DNA of 64,000 nt from Psychrobacter sp. LV10R520-6 (GCF_900182925.1 NZ_LT900024.1:496001-560000); one strand, 5' to 3'. Shown: positions 8,616 to 16,832, counted from the first letter of the stretch. Notes: generated from the sequence alone by a model not told the origin. Translations and numbers: made by a program.

Positions 8616-9353
8616 CTATATCGCTGTTCTTATGTTTATAGTAGGCCTTTTGAAAAAAACACTTGCGAACGCGCAAGCTATCGTCAATGACAGCAACATA
8701 GATATCAAAGTATGACTAAAAAAATGGTCGCCAAAGAGCATCTTATACAGACCCATTGTCCATCCTAAAATAGTGACTATTGTAAATATTTTGTAGCGAT
8801 GCTGTCGTAGGGTTGGTAAAAACGCTAACCCATATAAAGAAAACCCTGCGCTAGCATGAGCGGCTGGAAAGCATTTTTCTGGTGTCATGGCTACTATGTT
8901 TTGCCAGAGGTTAAGATAGGGCAAATCGCCATTGAAAAGAGTCAAGTGATTCGGGCAACTAACGTGGGTTACGCCTTTTAGCAGTGCAATACTAGTAGGT
9001 ACCATAATTATGGTCATTAACAGATAGCCTAGCTCTCGGCTGGATAATGCTGAAATTGGCTTAACAAAGAATAGCTTAGCAATCTTGATATTAGAATATC
9101 GACTTTGCCAATACCGCCAAGTTAATGTCGTTATTAAGTAGATGCCCAATAAAATTAATAGTAACTTAGGGAAGTCATAAAAAATAAAAGCATAAGGCTG
9201 CGCGCCTTTTTCTAACAGCCAATGTCCGTTTGAATAGAAGAGCTCACTAATACGAACATCAAGTTGGCTGTGCTCAAATGTCAGGGTCGCAATGATAGTT
9301 AAGCACAGTAATTTGAGCCAGACCCAATCAGTTGAGTTATTTTCTGAAGTCAT
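8616..9353 (-). CDS. PAP2-superfamily membrane phosphatase
   Basis: A 245-residue integral membrane protein with six hydrophobic segments and PAP2 motifs: CFPAAHASAGFSLYG (catalytic-pocket motif 2, a PSGH variant) and GDHFFSHTL (motif 3, with the nucleophilic His in GDHFFSH). PAP2 enzymes dephosphorylate lipid phosphates such as phosphatidate, undecaprenyl diphosphate or lipid A 1-phosphate. The gene follows dgkA by 48 bp on the same strand, so the two are probably co-transcribed. With EptA and DedA nearby, a role in lipid A or carrier-lipid recycling is likely. It could be an LpxE-, PgpB- or LpxT-like protein; the sequence does not decide. Confidence 0.85.
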   Translation of the reverse strand: MTSENNSTDWVWLKLLCLTIIATLTFEHSQLDVRISELFYSNGHWLLEKGAQPYAFIFYDFPKLLLILLGIYLITTLTWRYWQSRYSNIKIAKLFFVKPISALSSRELGYLLMTIIMVPTSIALLKGVTHVSCPNHLTLFNGDLPYLNLWQNIVAMTPEKCFPAAHASAGFSLYGLAFLPTLRQHRYKIFTIVTILGWTMGLYKMLFGDHFFSHTLISMLLSLTIACAFASVFFKRPTINIRTAI

Positions 9354-9401
9354 TGATACGCCTTATAAAATATATTAACTTGTGATATACCTAAGTATTA
9401 C

Positions 9402-9875
9402 TCAATACAAAAGGCTTGATAACGCCATTAACCATAATATCAACAAAAGTAATAATGCCAAAAATTGCGCAGCAGAACCCACATCTTTGGCTATTTTAGC
9501 GAGCGGATGTTGGTTCGTTGAGGTATGGTCAACACTGGCTTCAATACCCGTGTTAAATAACTCAACGATAAGGGATAAAAAAGAGGCGATTATCAGCATC
9601 ATTTTTATACTGGTATCAAAAGGGATGAATATAATGGCAATGAACAACACAAGATTAAGCCAAAAAACCTGTCTAAAAGCCGCCTCAAACTTGTAAGCCG
9701 CTTTAAAGCCATCTAAAGAGTAACCTGTGGCTTTCATAACACGAGAAAACCCTTTTTTGCCTTTAGCATGACTGGCATAGCTATCGGGATCAAGCAACTG
9801 GTTGGCGGGCGTTTGGTTTAGAGGGTCGCAATTGACCTGGTCGTCATCAAGATTAATGGGATTAACTTTGCTCAT
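9402..9875 (-). CDS. dgkA: Diacylglycerol kinase
   Basis: A 157-residue protein with the DgkA core from about residue 40: GFSRVMKATGYSLDGFKAA, then KFEAAFRQVFWLN and the signature VELFNTGIEASVDH...KDVGSAAQFLAL, with three membrane helices. The enzyme phosphorylates diacylglycerol to phosphatidate in the inner membrane and so recycles the product left when EptA takes phosphoethanolamine from phosphatidylethanolamine. The first 40 residues are a polar extension absent from the 122-residue E. coli enzyme. A PmrA-type box with a -10 sequence lies 112 bp upstream of the start. It is followed by the PAP2 phosphatase gene. Confidence 0.95.
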   Translation of the reverse strand: MSKVNPINLDDDQVNCDPLNQTPANQLLDPDSYASHAKGKKGFSRVMKATGYSLDGFKAAYKFEAAFRQVFWLNLVLFIAIIFIPFDTSIKMMLIIASFLSLIVELFNTGIEASVDHTSTNQHPLAKIAKDVGSAAQFLALLLLLILWLMALSSLLY

Positions 9876-9969
9876 ACTAATTTCTTAATAGTCATTGACG
9901 GTAGGGTATGTTGTGAATTTCAAGCAGTATAGAAAACAGTTAAAACCAGCATACCTTCATTGTAAAACC

Positions 9970-10003
9970 AGTATAAAACAGTGAAGATTAAGAAAACGTT
10001 AAG
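9970..10003 (-). promoter_or_regulatory. Predicted PmrA box and promoter of dgkA-PAP2
   Basis: On the minus strand: CTTAAC-GTTTT-CTTAAT (box 10003-9987), an 11-nt spacer, then the -10-like TATACT (9975-9970). The box matches the YTTAA-N6 direct-repeat half-sites known for PmrA/BasR. The same box and the same 11-nt distance occur before eptA and dedA. Confidence 0.7.
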
Positions 10004-10173
10004 ACAGTATTAGTTCTCGCATATAACAATCCGTTAAGTGCGAGGGTTATTGTTTTAGGGGTCTTGTAATAGAGTTTTCGTTGAGCTTATAAGATAAAGG
10101 ACATTCAGTACCATTCGCCGTCCAACCAATTTTTCAAAGACAGTCCATTTATAGCCGCTATTTATGAGAAACA

Positions 10174-11538
10174 TTATTTATAATAAATACTAAACGTACT
10201 GCCACCGGTCTCATTCGCTTGATGCGTTAACTGCCAGTCCATATGAGTCATAATACGCTGCACGATACTAAGCCCCAGACCTGTACCTTCTACGTCACTA
10301 CTAGAGCTAGAGTATTCATGCGACGCGGACTGATTTTTGGACTCGTTATCACTTTGATCGCCTGTACTTTTATGATCTAAACGTTCAAATCTTTCGTATA
10401 GCAAAGGCATCATAATCTCAGGAATACCAAGGCCAGTATCGGTCACCGTAATCTTTTCAGCATCGATAGTGACGATTACTTCGCCATCATCGGTGTATTG
10501 AAAAGCATTTTTTATTAAATTACCCAAGGCCATTTTTAGCAGTTCAGGTCGTACGTCTGCCACATAGTCCTGCTCAGCAACTATTGTGCAAGTCACGGGT
10601 TTGTATTTGAGTAAATATTTTAGGCGTGTAACCTCATTCATGGCAATAGTATTGATAGACGTCTGCGGTGTGTCCAGTTGTTCAGGATTACGAGATAGCA
10701 GCAATAAAGCACTGATAATCTCAGAGGTTTCTTTAGCGGTATTGCTGATACGGTCGGTAAATTCGCTCAAGCGACTATTATCTTCTAATTGCGCTGCAAG
10801 CACTTCTGATGCTCCTAAGATAATAGTCAATGGTGTGCGTAGCTCGTGACTGACATCCCCTGTAAACAGCTGCTCTCGCTTTAAATACTGTGCTAGCTTA
10901 TGATTTTTATCATCAATGGCCCGTGCCAATACCCCAACTTCTGAAGGCAGATGGGTCAATTGGGTTAAATTTTGATGATCAGTCTCTACTGCTTGCTTTA
11001 GGGATAATAACGGCTTAGTGATTTGTTTGGAGGATAAATGAGAGAATATCGCTGCGATAAGTAAACTCAAAATGACAGCGATTTTCAGCGCATCAGCAAA
11101 TATGTCTTCTAGGTGCTCAAAAATTGCTAAGACCGGATAGTTTGCCATCACCATTTCGGTGTCTTCTAAGTAAGTCAAAATATAATCTCGTTTATTTTTT
11201 TTATAATTGAAAAAATGAAGTTTAGTCTTAGTTTTATTTTCTTCAGTGTTTATAGTCACCGAAATTTCTTGCACCATTTCAGTTGCCAGAGTTTGTAGGC
11301 TCAAAGGTGCCTTGTCGTAATGGTAAATCTTAATGCCCGGATCGGCAGTATAAATAGCCCGTTCGCCATACTTCTCTTGACTAAGCTCTAGCTGCTGTAA
11401 GAGACGACCTTTTACCAATTCTTGTTCCATTCTAACCTCAGCATATAAGAAAATACTGACGAAAGTCGCACACAGCAAAACCGCAAACACGAGGTAGGAT
11501 AGCCGAAATTTATTGACGATGGAGGTTAGATTGAACAT
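10174..11538 (-). CDS. pmrB: PmrB-like sensor histidine kinase
   Basis: A 454-residue sensor kinase: membrane helix about 14-34, a periplasmic sensor loop of about 110 residues, a second helix about 150-168, HAMP region, phospho-acceptor motif SHELRTPL with His231, N box NLIKNAFQYT, and DTGLGIP and GTGLGLSIV ATP-binding motifs. It would phosphorylate the OmpR-type regulator encoded upstream. In the Acinetobacter pmrCAB operon the kinase directly follows the regulator; here an IS200/IS605 element separates them by about 1.8 kb. The kinase frame itself is intact, but its expression may now depend on read-through or an element-borne promoter. The name is inferred from context. Confidence 0.85.
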   Translation of the reverse strand: MFNLTSIVNKFRLSYLVFAVLLCATFVSIFLYAEVRMEQELVKGRLLQQLELSQEKYGERAIYTADPGIKIYHYDKAPLSLQTLATEMVQEISVTINTEENKTKTKLHFFNYKKNKRDYILTYLEDTEMVMANYPVLAIFEHLEDIFADALKIAVILSLLIAAIFSHLSSKQITKPLLSLKQAVETDHQNLTQLTHLPSEVGVLARAIDDKNHKLAQYLKREQLFTGDVSHELRTPLTIILGASEVLAAQLEDNSRLSEFTDRISNTAKETSEIISALLLLSRNPEQLDTPQTSINTIAMNEVTRLKYLLKYKPVTCTIVAEQDYVADVRPELLKMALGNLIKNAFQYTDDGEVIVTIDAEKITVTDTGLGIPEIMMPLLYERFERLDHKSTGDQSDNESKNQSASHEYSSSSSDVEGTGLGLSIVQRIMTHMDWQLTHQANETGGSTFSIYYK

Positions 11539-11630
11539 AGCGTTTACTTCTTAGATAGTAAGAAACGACAAATAACTGAGTCGTAACGGTTGTAGATGTG
11601 ATTGGTTGTTTATCAAAAAGTGCCGTAAAA

Positions 11631-11651
11631 CCACGTCGTTCTAAGGCGTGG
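11631..11651. repeat. Left-end hairpin of the IS200/IS605 element
   Basis: CCACG (11631-11635) pairs with CGTGG (11647-11651). The loop resembles that of the right-end hairpin. In this family TnpA recognises such hairpins as single-stranded DNA. Confidence 0.65.
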
Positions 11652-11664
11652 ATGTAAGGCATTT

Positions 11665-12075
11665 CTAGTTAGGTACTTGCTGTTGGTCGATATATTGTCT
11701 AATAACTTCAATTGAAGCCCCGCCACAGCTTGAAGCAAAATAACTGGGCGACCACAGTGCGCTACCCCAAAGTTCTTGATTGATAGAAACGTAGTTTTTT
11801 TTACGAATCATTCTGCTAGACACCCCTTTTAAGCTATTTACTAAAGATGAAATGCTGACTTTTGGCGGGTAATTAACCAAAAGATGCACATGATCTTCTT
11901 CACCATTAAACTCTACGAGCTGAGCATTAAAATCCTGACAGACCTGATTTAATATTAAGCTCAGTTCATCTAACCCCTCTTTGGTAAATACTTTTCCTCT
12001 ATATTTAGTAACAAAGACCAAATGAACGTGAAGATTATAAACAACGTGTCTACCACGCCTTAATGTGTTTGACAT
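11665..12075 (-). CDS. tnpA: IS200/IS605-family Y1 transposase TnpA
   Basis: About 136 residues from the ATG at 12075 (MSNTLRRGRHVVYNLHVHLVF). An alternative upstream start at 12102 adds nine residues. It shows the HUH motif HVHLLVNYP and the catalytic Tyr in EVIRQYIDQQ, the Y1 single-strand transposase layout, at the normal family length. It cuts and rejoins single-stranded DNA at the hairpin ends. The frame is intact, so the element may still be mobile or able to mobilise related ends. It is transcribed in the same direction as the downstream kinase gene. Confidence 0.9.
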   Translation of the reverse strand: MSNTLRRGRHVVYNLHVHLVFVTKYRGKVFTKEGLDELSLILNQVCQDFNAQLVEFNGEEDHVHLLVNYPPKVSISSLVNSLKGVSSRMIRKKNYVSINQELWGSALWSPSYFASSCGGASIEVIRQYIDQQQVPN

Positions 12076-12123
12076 ACCATTAGACCAAATGTAAAATAAC
12101 ATTAAATCATTATAGTTTAAACC

Positions 12124-13279
12124 ATGAAAACACTCAAGCTACGTATCAAAGATAAGCACGCCAATCAGTTAAATAAGCTGTCTGGCGCGGTGAATTTTGT
12201 GTGGAACTATGTGAATGATTTGAGTTTTAAGCACTTACAACGCACCGGGCATTTCTTTTCAGCATACGATATAGCAGCCTATACCAAAGGCAGCGGTGAA
12301 TTTCTAAATCTGCACAGCCAAACCCTTCAAGCGATCACTGAAACCCATGCCAAAAGCCGCAAGCAATTTAAGAAAGCAAAACTGAATTGGCGCACTAACA
12401 ACCCTAAAGCCAAGCGTAAAAGCTTAGGCTGGATTCCTTTTAAAAAATCGGCCATCAAGTATTTAGGTGTCAAGAAGGCGGGTAAGAAAAGCCTTAAATC
12501 CACCATTCAATTCAGTCTTACCAAAGGTAAAAACCTGACTATTGATGTGTGGGATAGCTACAATTTAGCCCTCTACACCATCAATACTTGTGAATTAATA
12601 CAAGACAGTCGTGGTCTTTGGTATGCGTGCGTGACGGTTAAAGAGTTTCCAAAGATTGAGCGCGGTACTGGTGAGGTTGGTATCGACTTAGGGTGCAAGG
12701 ATTCAGCGACGACAAGCGACGGTGACACCTTAGTAACCAAATTGACCCATAAATACGCACCAAAACTAGGCATCGCTCAACGCGCTAATAATAAAGAGCG
12801 GGTTAAGGCCATTCATGCCAAGATAAAAAATACCCGCCAAGACTTGATCCATAAATTCACCACTAAGCTTGTCAAAGATAATAAAACAATCATTGTTGGC
12901 AAACTACAATCAAAATCATTCACTTCAAGCAAACTGGCCAAGTCCGTCTATGACGCTGGTTGGTTTGAAGTAAAACGGCATGAGCGAGGATAAAGTAAAG
13001 CACTGCTTTGCCCGAGCGCAAGGCGTAGGGCTATGCCTGAAGTTAACCTATAAATGCGAGAACGCAGGTTGCCATTATGACGAGGTGAATGAAAGCTACA
13101 CCACCCAAACCTGTTCGTGCTGCGGCTCACGCCAAAACAGTCCGAAAGGTAGGACAGATTTGAGAATAAGAGAATGGCTTTGCGAGTGCGGTGTCACTCA
13201 TCAACGCGACGTTAATGCGGCAAAAAACATTCTTGCGCTCGGGCTTGAGCGTCTAGCAGTAGGAATCACCGTCGTTTAG
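12124..13279 (+). pseudogene. tnpB: tnpB (RNA-guided nuclease family), broken by an internal insertion and frameshift
   Basis: A TnpB split over two frames. 12124-12993 carries the N-terminal part, including the RuvC-I Asp in GIDLGCKDSATTSDG and VGKLQSKSFTSSKLAKSVYDAGW. 12980-13279 carries DEVNESYTTQTCSCCGS, the zinc-ribbon partner LCECG and the last RuvC Asp in RDVNAAKNIL. Family members normally read GW.....L.YKC without interruption; here about 61 extra bases (near 12979-13039) separate GWFEVKR from LTYKCENAG, shift the frame and add a TAA at 12991. The RuvC-II Glu is not in the usual I.vEdL position (VGKL here), and EVNESYTTQ is the candidate, as in the rearranged-active-site TnpB group. 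It is probably inactive as written. Confidence 0.8.
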
Positions 13280-13287
13280 GGCGGTGA
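13266..13287. repeat. Right-end hairpin of the IS200/IS605 element
   Basis: TCACCG (13266-13271) pairs with CGGTGA (13282-13287) around a TCGTTTAGGG loop. In this family the 3' end of the tnpB transcript, which forms the guide-bearing RNA, ends at this region, so a reRNA gene may overlap it. No RNA boundaries can be set from sequence alone. Confidence 0.6.
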
Positions 13288-13348
13288 GGAAGTCAAAGAA
13301 GCGCGCATTAGAATTAGGTCATAAAACGTCAACAATTACCATTAATGA

Positions 13349-14026
13349 TCAGAGATCTATGATCTGATAGCCGACACCTGGTACCGTAACTATAAGGGCT
13401 TTGGAAAATGGCTTGTCGACCTGTGTACGGACACTATGCATATGTGTACGCAAAGCATCACTACTTGGAATATCTTGCCCCCATATCTTTTCCTCAAGCT
13501 CGGTTTTACTGACTACCCGAGGCGAGGCACTCATTAACGTATGCAAGACCTTAAACCCTATCGGTGTCAGTTTTATCAGTCGATCTTCTCGCTTCACATT
13601 ATGCTCATTAGGATTTAAAAACAATGCCCCTACGGTAAGGTTGTGCTGAAAATGTTCATCTTGATCACGTCGTATCAAGGCTTTGATACGGGCTTCTAAT
13701 TCGACTAGTGAGAACGGTTTAACCAGATAATCATCGGCACCACTATCAAACCCTGCCACCTTATCCATAATAGTGTCACGTGCTGTGAGCATTAATACTG
13801 GAGTCTTATTATGCAGATCTTCTCTAAGCTTTTTGCATAATTTGGTGCCATTTATACCTGGGAGCATTACGTCCAACAATATAACGTCATAACGATTGCT
13901 TGACGCCAGTGCCAAGCCGCTAAGTCCATTATGAGCATTGTCTAGCTCAAAACCTTTTGGCTCAAAAAAAGCATAAATATTTGCCACAATATCGGGATTA
14001 TCTTCAATAACGAGTATTTTGTACAT
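13349..14026 (-). CDS. pmrA: PmrA-like OmpR-family response regulator
   Basis: About 225 residues from ATG 14026 (MYKILVIEDNPDI), preceded by GGTGG. An ATG at 14038 would add four residues. The receiver domain shows the acidic pair ED, the phospho-acceptor Asp in VILLDVMLPG and the Lys in DDYLVKPFS. The C-terminal winged helix has TPIGFKVLHTLM and LRTHMHSVR. It lies 44 bp downstream of eptA on the same strand. The order eptA-regulator-kinase mirrors pmrCAB of Acinetobacter, where it activates lipid A modification. Three matching boxes nearby are likely targets. An insertion sequence separates it from its presumed kinase. Confidence 0.88.
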   Translation of the reverse strand: MYKILVIEDNPDIVANIYAFFEPKGFELDNAHNGLSGLALASSNRYDVILLDVMLPGINGTKLCKKLREDLHNKTPVLMLTARDTIMDKVAGFDSGADDYLVKPFSLVELEARIKALIRRDQDEHFQHNLTVGALFLNPNEHNVKREDRLIKLTPIGFKVLHTLMSASPRVVSKTELEEKIWGQDIPSSDALRTHMHSVRTQVDKPFSKALIVTVPGVGYQIIDL

Positions 14027-14070
14027 AATTGCCACCATCTCAAAAAAGCTTAGCTATAATAAAAGAATGT

Positions 14071-15744
14071 TTAATTAGCAGATTCAAAAAAAGTGGGTGC
14101 TGCTGTAACTTCTTGAGTAGTAATACCAAAAAAGCTCAGTAAAGTTGGCGTAATAAAATCATGAGATACCGGCTGATTGGTCATATCAGATAGACTGTCA
14201 GAATTAATACTATTGTCTTTGGGAGACCAGATAATTACTGGTACCTGCTTTTGGGCATTTGGCGCAATACTGTAGGGAAGGCCATGCAAATAGATGTTGT
14301 TTTCACCCAAACTCTCCCCATGATCACTAATATATACCATCACCACATCATAATCTTGCTGATAGGGTTTTAGCGTATCGATAACGGTATTTAAAAAGTA
14401 ATCGGTATAACGAATCGCATTGTCATAACCATTGATGACGGACTGGGCATCACATTTTGAAAGCTCGTTAGTCATACATACCGGCTTGTATTCCTCAAAC
14501 GCTTTGGGATAGCGTTTGTAATAAGCAGGGCCATGATTACCCATCTGATGCAATAAAATTAGCGTATCTTTTGGTGCTGCGTCTGACTTTACTAACTTAT
14601 CAAAACCGTCAAGCATACCAATATCTCGACATTCACTATCGCAATTAGGATTTACCTCGGGGGTTTTATAGTCCTCAAAAGTCACTCGGTCTGCCACACC
14701 TTTAGAGTTAGAGTTATTGTCTCGCCAAATAACATTAACGCCTTGCTTATTTAACGTATCAAGCACATTTTCGTTATACTCAGCAGTATCGACATCGTAG
14801 TCTTCTCTATTGGCATAACTGAACATGCAAGGCACCGAATACGCTGTAGATGTCCCGCAAGAAGTCGCATCTTTAAAACTATAAATATCTGGTTGGCTGG
14901 CGAGTAGTGGCATCGTATCGCGCTTATAGCCATTCAAGCCAATATGATCAGCGCGAACCGTTTCTCCTACTACAAATACCATTAGCTTAGGCTTCGCATT
15001 GCCGACAGTATTTGTCCGCTTAGCATCTACAGCGTGAGCAGTCATCGTATCAGGGCGATTTAGCTCATCCATGTAGTCCATACCGAGCTTAACAACTGAA
15101 TAGATGGGCGTAATTGGATTGGTATAGCTACGCACTAATTTATGTTGACGAAAAAAGCTGGCGTACTGATCACCGAATGGCAATAGGCAGACTGCTATTA
15201 GGGCAATAGACAGTATCAAAGTGGCTGTCTTTTGCAATATTGCTCGACGCCAAGAAGGACGCTTTAAACGAATTTTGCTAATAATAAAGGCTGGTAGTAC
15301 GCCTAATAACAGCAGTCGAATAATCAAGCTTGGTGCCATCAATCCCATCGCTTCAGCTTGATCGGTTTGCAAGCTATTGACCAGCATATTACGGTCAAAT
15401 ATCGTTCCGTAGGCATCGGTAAAATAGCCACAGATTGCAGCAATAATCACCATTGCAATCAATACTACCTTTGCCGTTGGTCGATAGCATAGCAGTTGGA
15501 ATAGCAACCACATCAACCCAAACAATAAGCCAGTAAGAGAAACTATAAAGCCGATATTATCAGCGAACGGATAGACAGTTAATACTTGCTTAAAAAAGCC
15601 AATATTTGCTGTAGCGACCAAATACAGTGCAACCACTATGATCAGGTAATTAAGATTTATCTCACGATGGTAGAATTTGCTTATATAGCCGTTTTTACTA
15701 TCAGCTTTAGTAACATTGATGCTAAGTGCTTGAGGTATTGACAT
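14071..15744 (-). CDS. eptA: Lipid A phosphoethanolamine transferase
   Basis: About 557 residues from ATG 15744 (MSIPQALS); a longer start at 15780 is less likely. Five N-terminal membrane helices span about residues 30-195, followed by a periplasmic sulfatase-fold domain. Visible motifs are VGETVRADH (metal ligand Glu), SCGTSTAYSVPCMFS (containing the nucleophilic Thr and conserved Cys) and YISDHGESLGE...HGLPY (Asp/His metal ligands). The enzyme moves phosphoethanolamine from phosphatidylethanolamine to lipid A, lowers surface charge and is linked to polymyxin resistance. It heads the putative eptA-pmrA-pmrB operon and has a PmrA box with a -10 sequence 42-75 bp upstream. Confidence 0.95.
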   Translation of the reverse strand: MSIPQALSINVTKADSKNGYISKFYHREINLNYLIIVVALYLVATANIGFFKQVLTVYPFADNIGFIVSLTGLLFGLMWLLFQLLCYRPTAKVVLIAMVIIAAICGYFTDAYGTIFDRNMLVNSLQTDQAEAMGLMAPSLIIRLLLLGVLPAFIISKIRLKRPSWRRAILQKTATLILSIALIAVCLLPFGDQYASFFRQHKLVRSYTNPITPIYSVVKLGMDYMDELNRPDTMTAHAVDAKRTNTVGNAKPKLMVFVVGETVRADHIGLNGYKRDTMPLLASQPDIYSFKDATSCGTSTAYSVPCMFSYANREDYDVDTAEYNENVLDTLNKQGVNVIWRDNNSNSKGVADRVTFEDYKTPEVNPNCDSECRDIGMLDGFDKLVKSDAAPKDTLILLHQMGNHGPAYYKRYPKAFEEYKPVCMTNELSKCDAQSVINGYDNAIRYTDYFLNTVIDTLKPYQQDYDVVMVYISDHGESLGENNIYLHGLPYSIAPNAQKQVPVIIWSPKDNSINSDSLSDMTNQPVSHDFITPTLLSFFGITTQEVTAAPTFFESAN

Positions 15745-15785
15745 ACACGGACTTCTTAATAGAATGAGAAAGGGTGTCATTCTTT

Positions 15786-15819
15786 AAGGTAGCAGGTGTG
15801 GTGTTAAGAAAATGTTAAG
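15786..15819 (-). promoter_or_regulatory. Predicted PmrA box and promoter of eptA-pmrA
   Basis: On the minus strand: CTTAAC-ATTTT-CTTAAC (15819-15803), 11 nt, then TGC-TACCTT (extended -10-like, hexamer 15791-15786). The layout is the same as before dedA and dgkA. Confidence 0.75.
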
Positions 15820-15897
15820 CTGGTTGGGCTTGAAAAGTGGTTTAGAGCTTGAGTCAAAAACTATGAGAGCTGAGTATTCAATGAGAGATTTTTAGCA

Positions 15898-16533
15898 TTA
15901 GATATCGGTTGTATTGAGCTGGTTATGAGTAGACCGTCGGCGTTTGATAAACCAACCTATGATAATCATCACAGTAAGTAGCAAGAAAACTTTGGAATAT
16001 GGCGCGAGTGTGGCTTCGATAACTTCATAATTGCTACCGAAGTGATAGCCTGCAAGCGTTAGTAAAGTTATCCAAATGCTTGATCCTAAAGCAGTGAGTA
16101 GCAAAAAAGGAAGCATCGGCATTTTATTCATACCTGCAGGAATAGAGATAAGCGAGCGAATGCCTGGCACCATGCGTCCAAAAAATACCGTTTTTTTGCC
16201 ATGTTTATCAAACCAATGACTCGAAGCCAGTACGTCATCAGACTTGACAAACACATACTTGCCATATTTTTTAGTAAATATCATTAAACGCTCTTCATTG
16301 AACAAGCTTCCCAGATAATACAAAGGTAATGCTCCAAGCACGGTGCCAAGCGTACCGGCTAGTATGACTACTATAAGATTTAGATCACCTCTTGCCACTG
16401 CAAAACCTGCTGCTGGCATGATAACTTCAGAGGGTATAGGGGGGAAAACATTTTCGGCAAACATGGCAAAGATGATACCGAAGTAGCCAAACTTTGCCAT
16501 AATAGTCAGCACCCATTCGCTAATTTGGTTCAT
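15898..16533 (-). CDS. DedA-family membrane protein
   Basis: A 211-residue polytopic protein of the DedA/SNARE-associated family. Motifs include ENVFPPIPSEVIMPAAGF near the N-terminus, the re-entrant-loop signature FFGRMVPGIRSLISIPAGM, and a basic C-terminus. DedA proteins act as proton-dependent lipid flippases, several of them for undecaprenyl phosphate or phospholipids, and loss often sensitises cells to polymyxin or alkaline pH. The PmrA-type box 50 bp upstream and the adjacent eptA operon suggest co-regulation with lipid A modification. It is transcribed separately from eptA, with a gap of 153 bp. Confidence 0.9.
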   Translation of the reverse strand: MNQISEWVLTIMAKFGYFGIIFAMFAENVFPPIPSEVIMPAAGFAVARGDLNLIVVILAGTLGTVLGALPLYYLGSLFNEERLMIFTKKYGKYVFVKSDDVLASSHWFDKHGKKTVFFGRMVPGIRSLISIPAGMNKMPMLPFLLLTALGSSIWITLLTLAGYHFGSNYEVIEATLAPYSKVFLLLTVMIIIGWFIKRRRSTHNQLNTTDI

Positions 16534-16565
16534 TGTGAACGCTCGCTAAATGATTGAAGAAGACT

Positions 16566-16599
16566 AGCGTAGCAAGTTAGATGTTAAAAAAGGGTTAAG
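16566..16599 (-). promoter_or_regulatory. Predicted PmrA box and promoter of dedA
   Basis: On the minus strand: CTTAAC-CCTTT-TTTAAC (16599-16583), 11 nt, then TGC-TACGCT (hexamer 16571-16566). The TTGCTAC stretch matches the TGCTAC before eptA at the same position. Confidence 0.7.
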
Positions 16600-16671
16600 A
16601 TTAGAAGTGTTATTAGATATGTTTATCAGATCATGGATGCTTCAATTCTAAATATTTAAAATAACAGACAC

Positions 16672-16702
16672 AAAAAAACCCCAAACAAAGTTATGTTTGA
16701 GG
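16672..16702 (-). terminator. Terminator of the tRNA-Val/tRNA-Asp transcript
   Basis: On the minus strand: GCCTCAAACA-taactt-TGTTTGGGG followed by TTTTTTT. The stem has one G-T wobble and a T tract, and it lies about 55 bp after tRNA-Asp. Confidence 0.75.
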
Positions 16703-16755
16703 CAAAACTTGCTTAAACTCGAAAGTCTAAATTCGTTTTAGCTTTTTACTAAATA

Positions 16756-16832
16756 TGGCGCAGCGGACGGGACTCGAACCCGCGACCCCCGGCGTGACAG
16801 GCCGGTATTCTAACCAACTGAACTACCGCTGC
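16756..16832 (-). tRNA. tRNA-Asp (GTC)
   Basis: A 77-nt cloverleaf with acceptor stem GCAGCGG/CCGCTGC, D arm GTTCAGTTGGTTAGAAT, anticodon loop CTGTCAC (anticodon GTC), T arm GCGGGTTCGAGTCCCGT and encoded CCA. It follows tRNA-Val by 54 bp on the same strand. Confidence 0.97.

Larger units (their letters stand above)
11615..13300. mobile_element. IS200/IS605-family insertion sequence with divergent tnpA and tnpB
   Basis: The element has a Y1 transposase gene (minus strand) and a divergent tnpB (plus strand), as in IS605. It is bounded by sub-terminal hairpins with similar sequence: CCACG-tcgttctaagg-CGTGG (11631-11651) at the left and TCACCG-tcgtttaggg-CGGTGA (13266-13287) at the right. Both loops contain TCGTT.TA.GG. 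The family uses such hairpins rather than inverted repeats and makes no target duplication, so exact ends cannot be fixed here. It lies between the stop of the PmrA-like regulator and the start of the PmrB-like kinase. Confidence 0.85.

Noticed and set aside
12573..12773. A minus-strand open frame within tnpB
   Set aside because: It is antisense to conserved TnpB sequence with no independent support.
8616..16533. The lipid A locus as a horizontally acquired resistance island
   Set aside because: Base composition and protein style look like the rest of the window, and the gene order is familiar from Moraxellaceae chromosomes. Only the IS element is clearly mobile.
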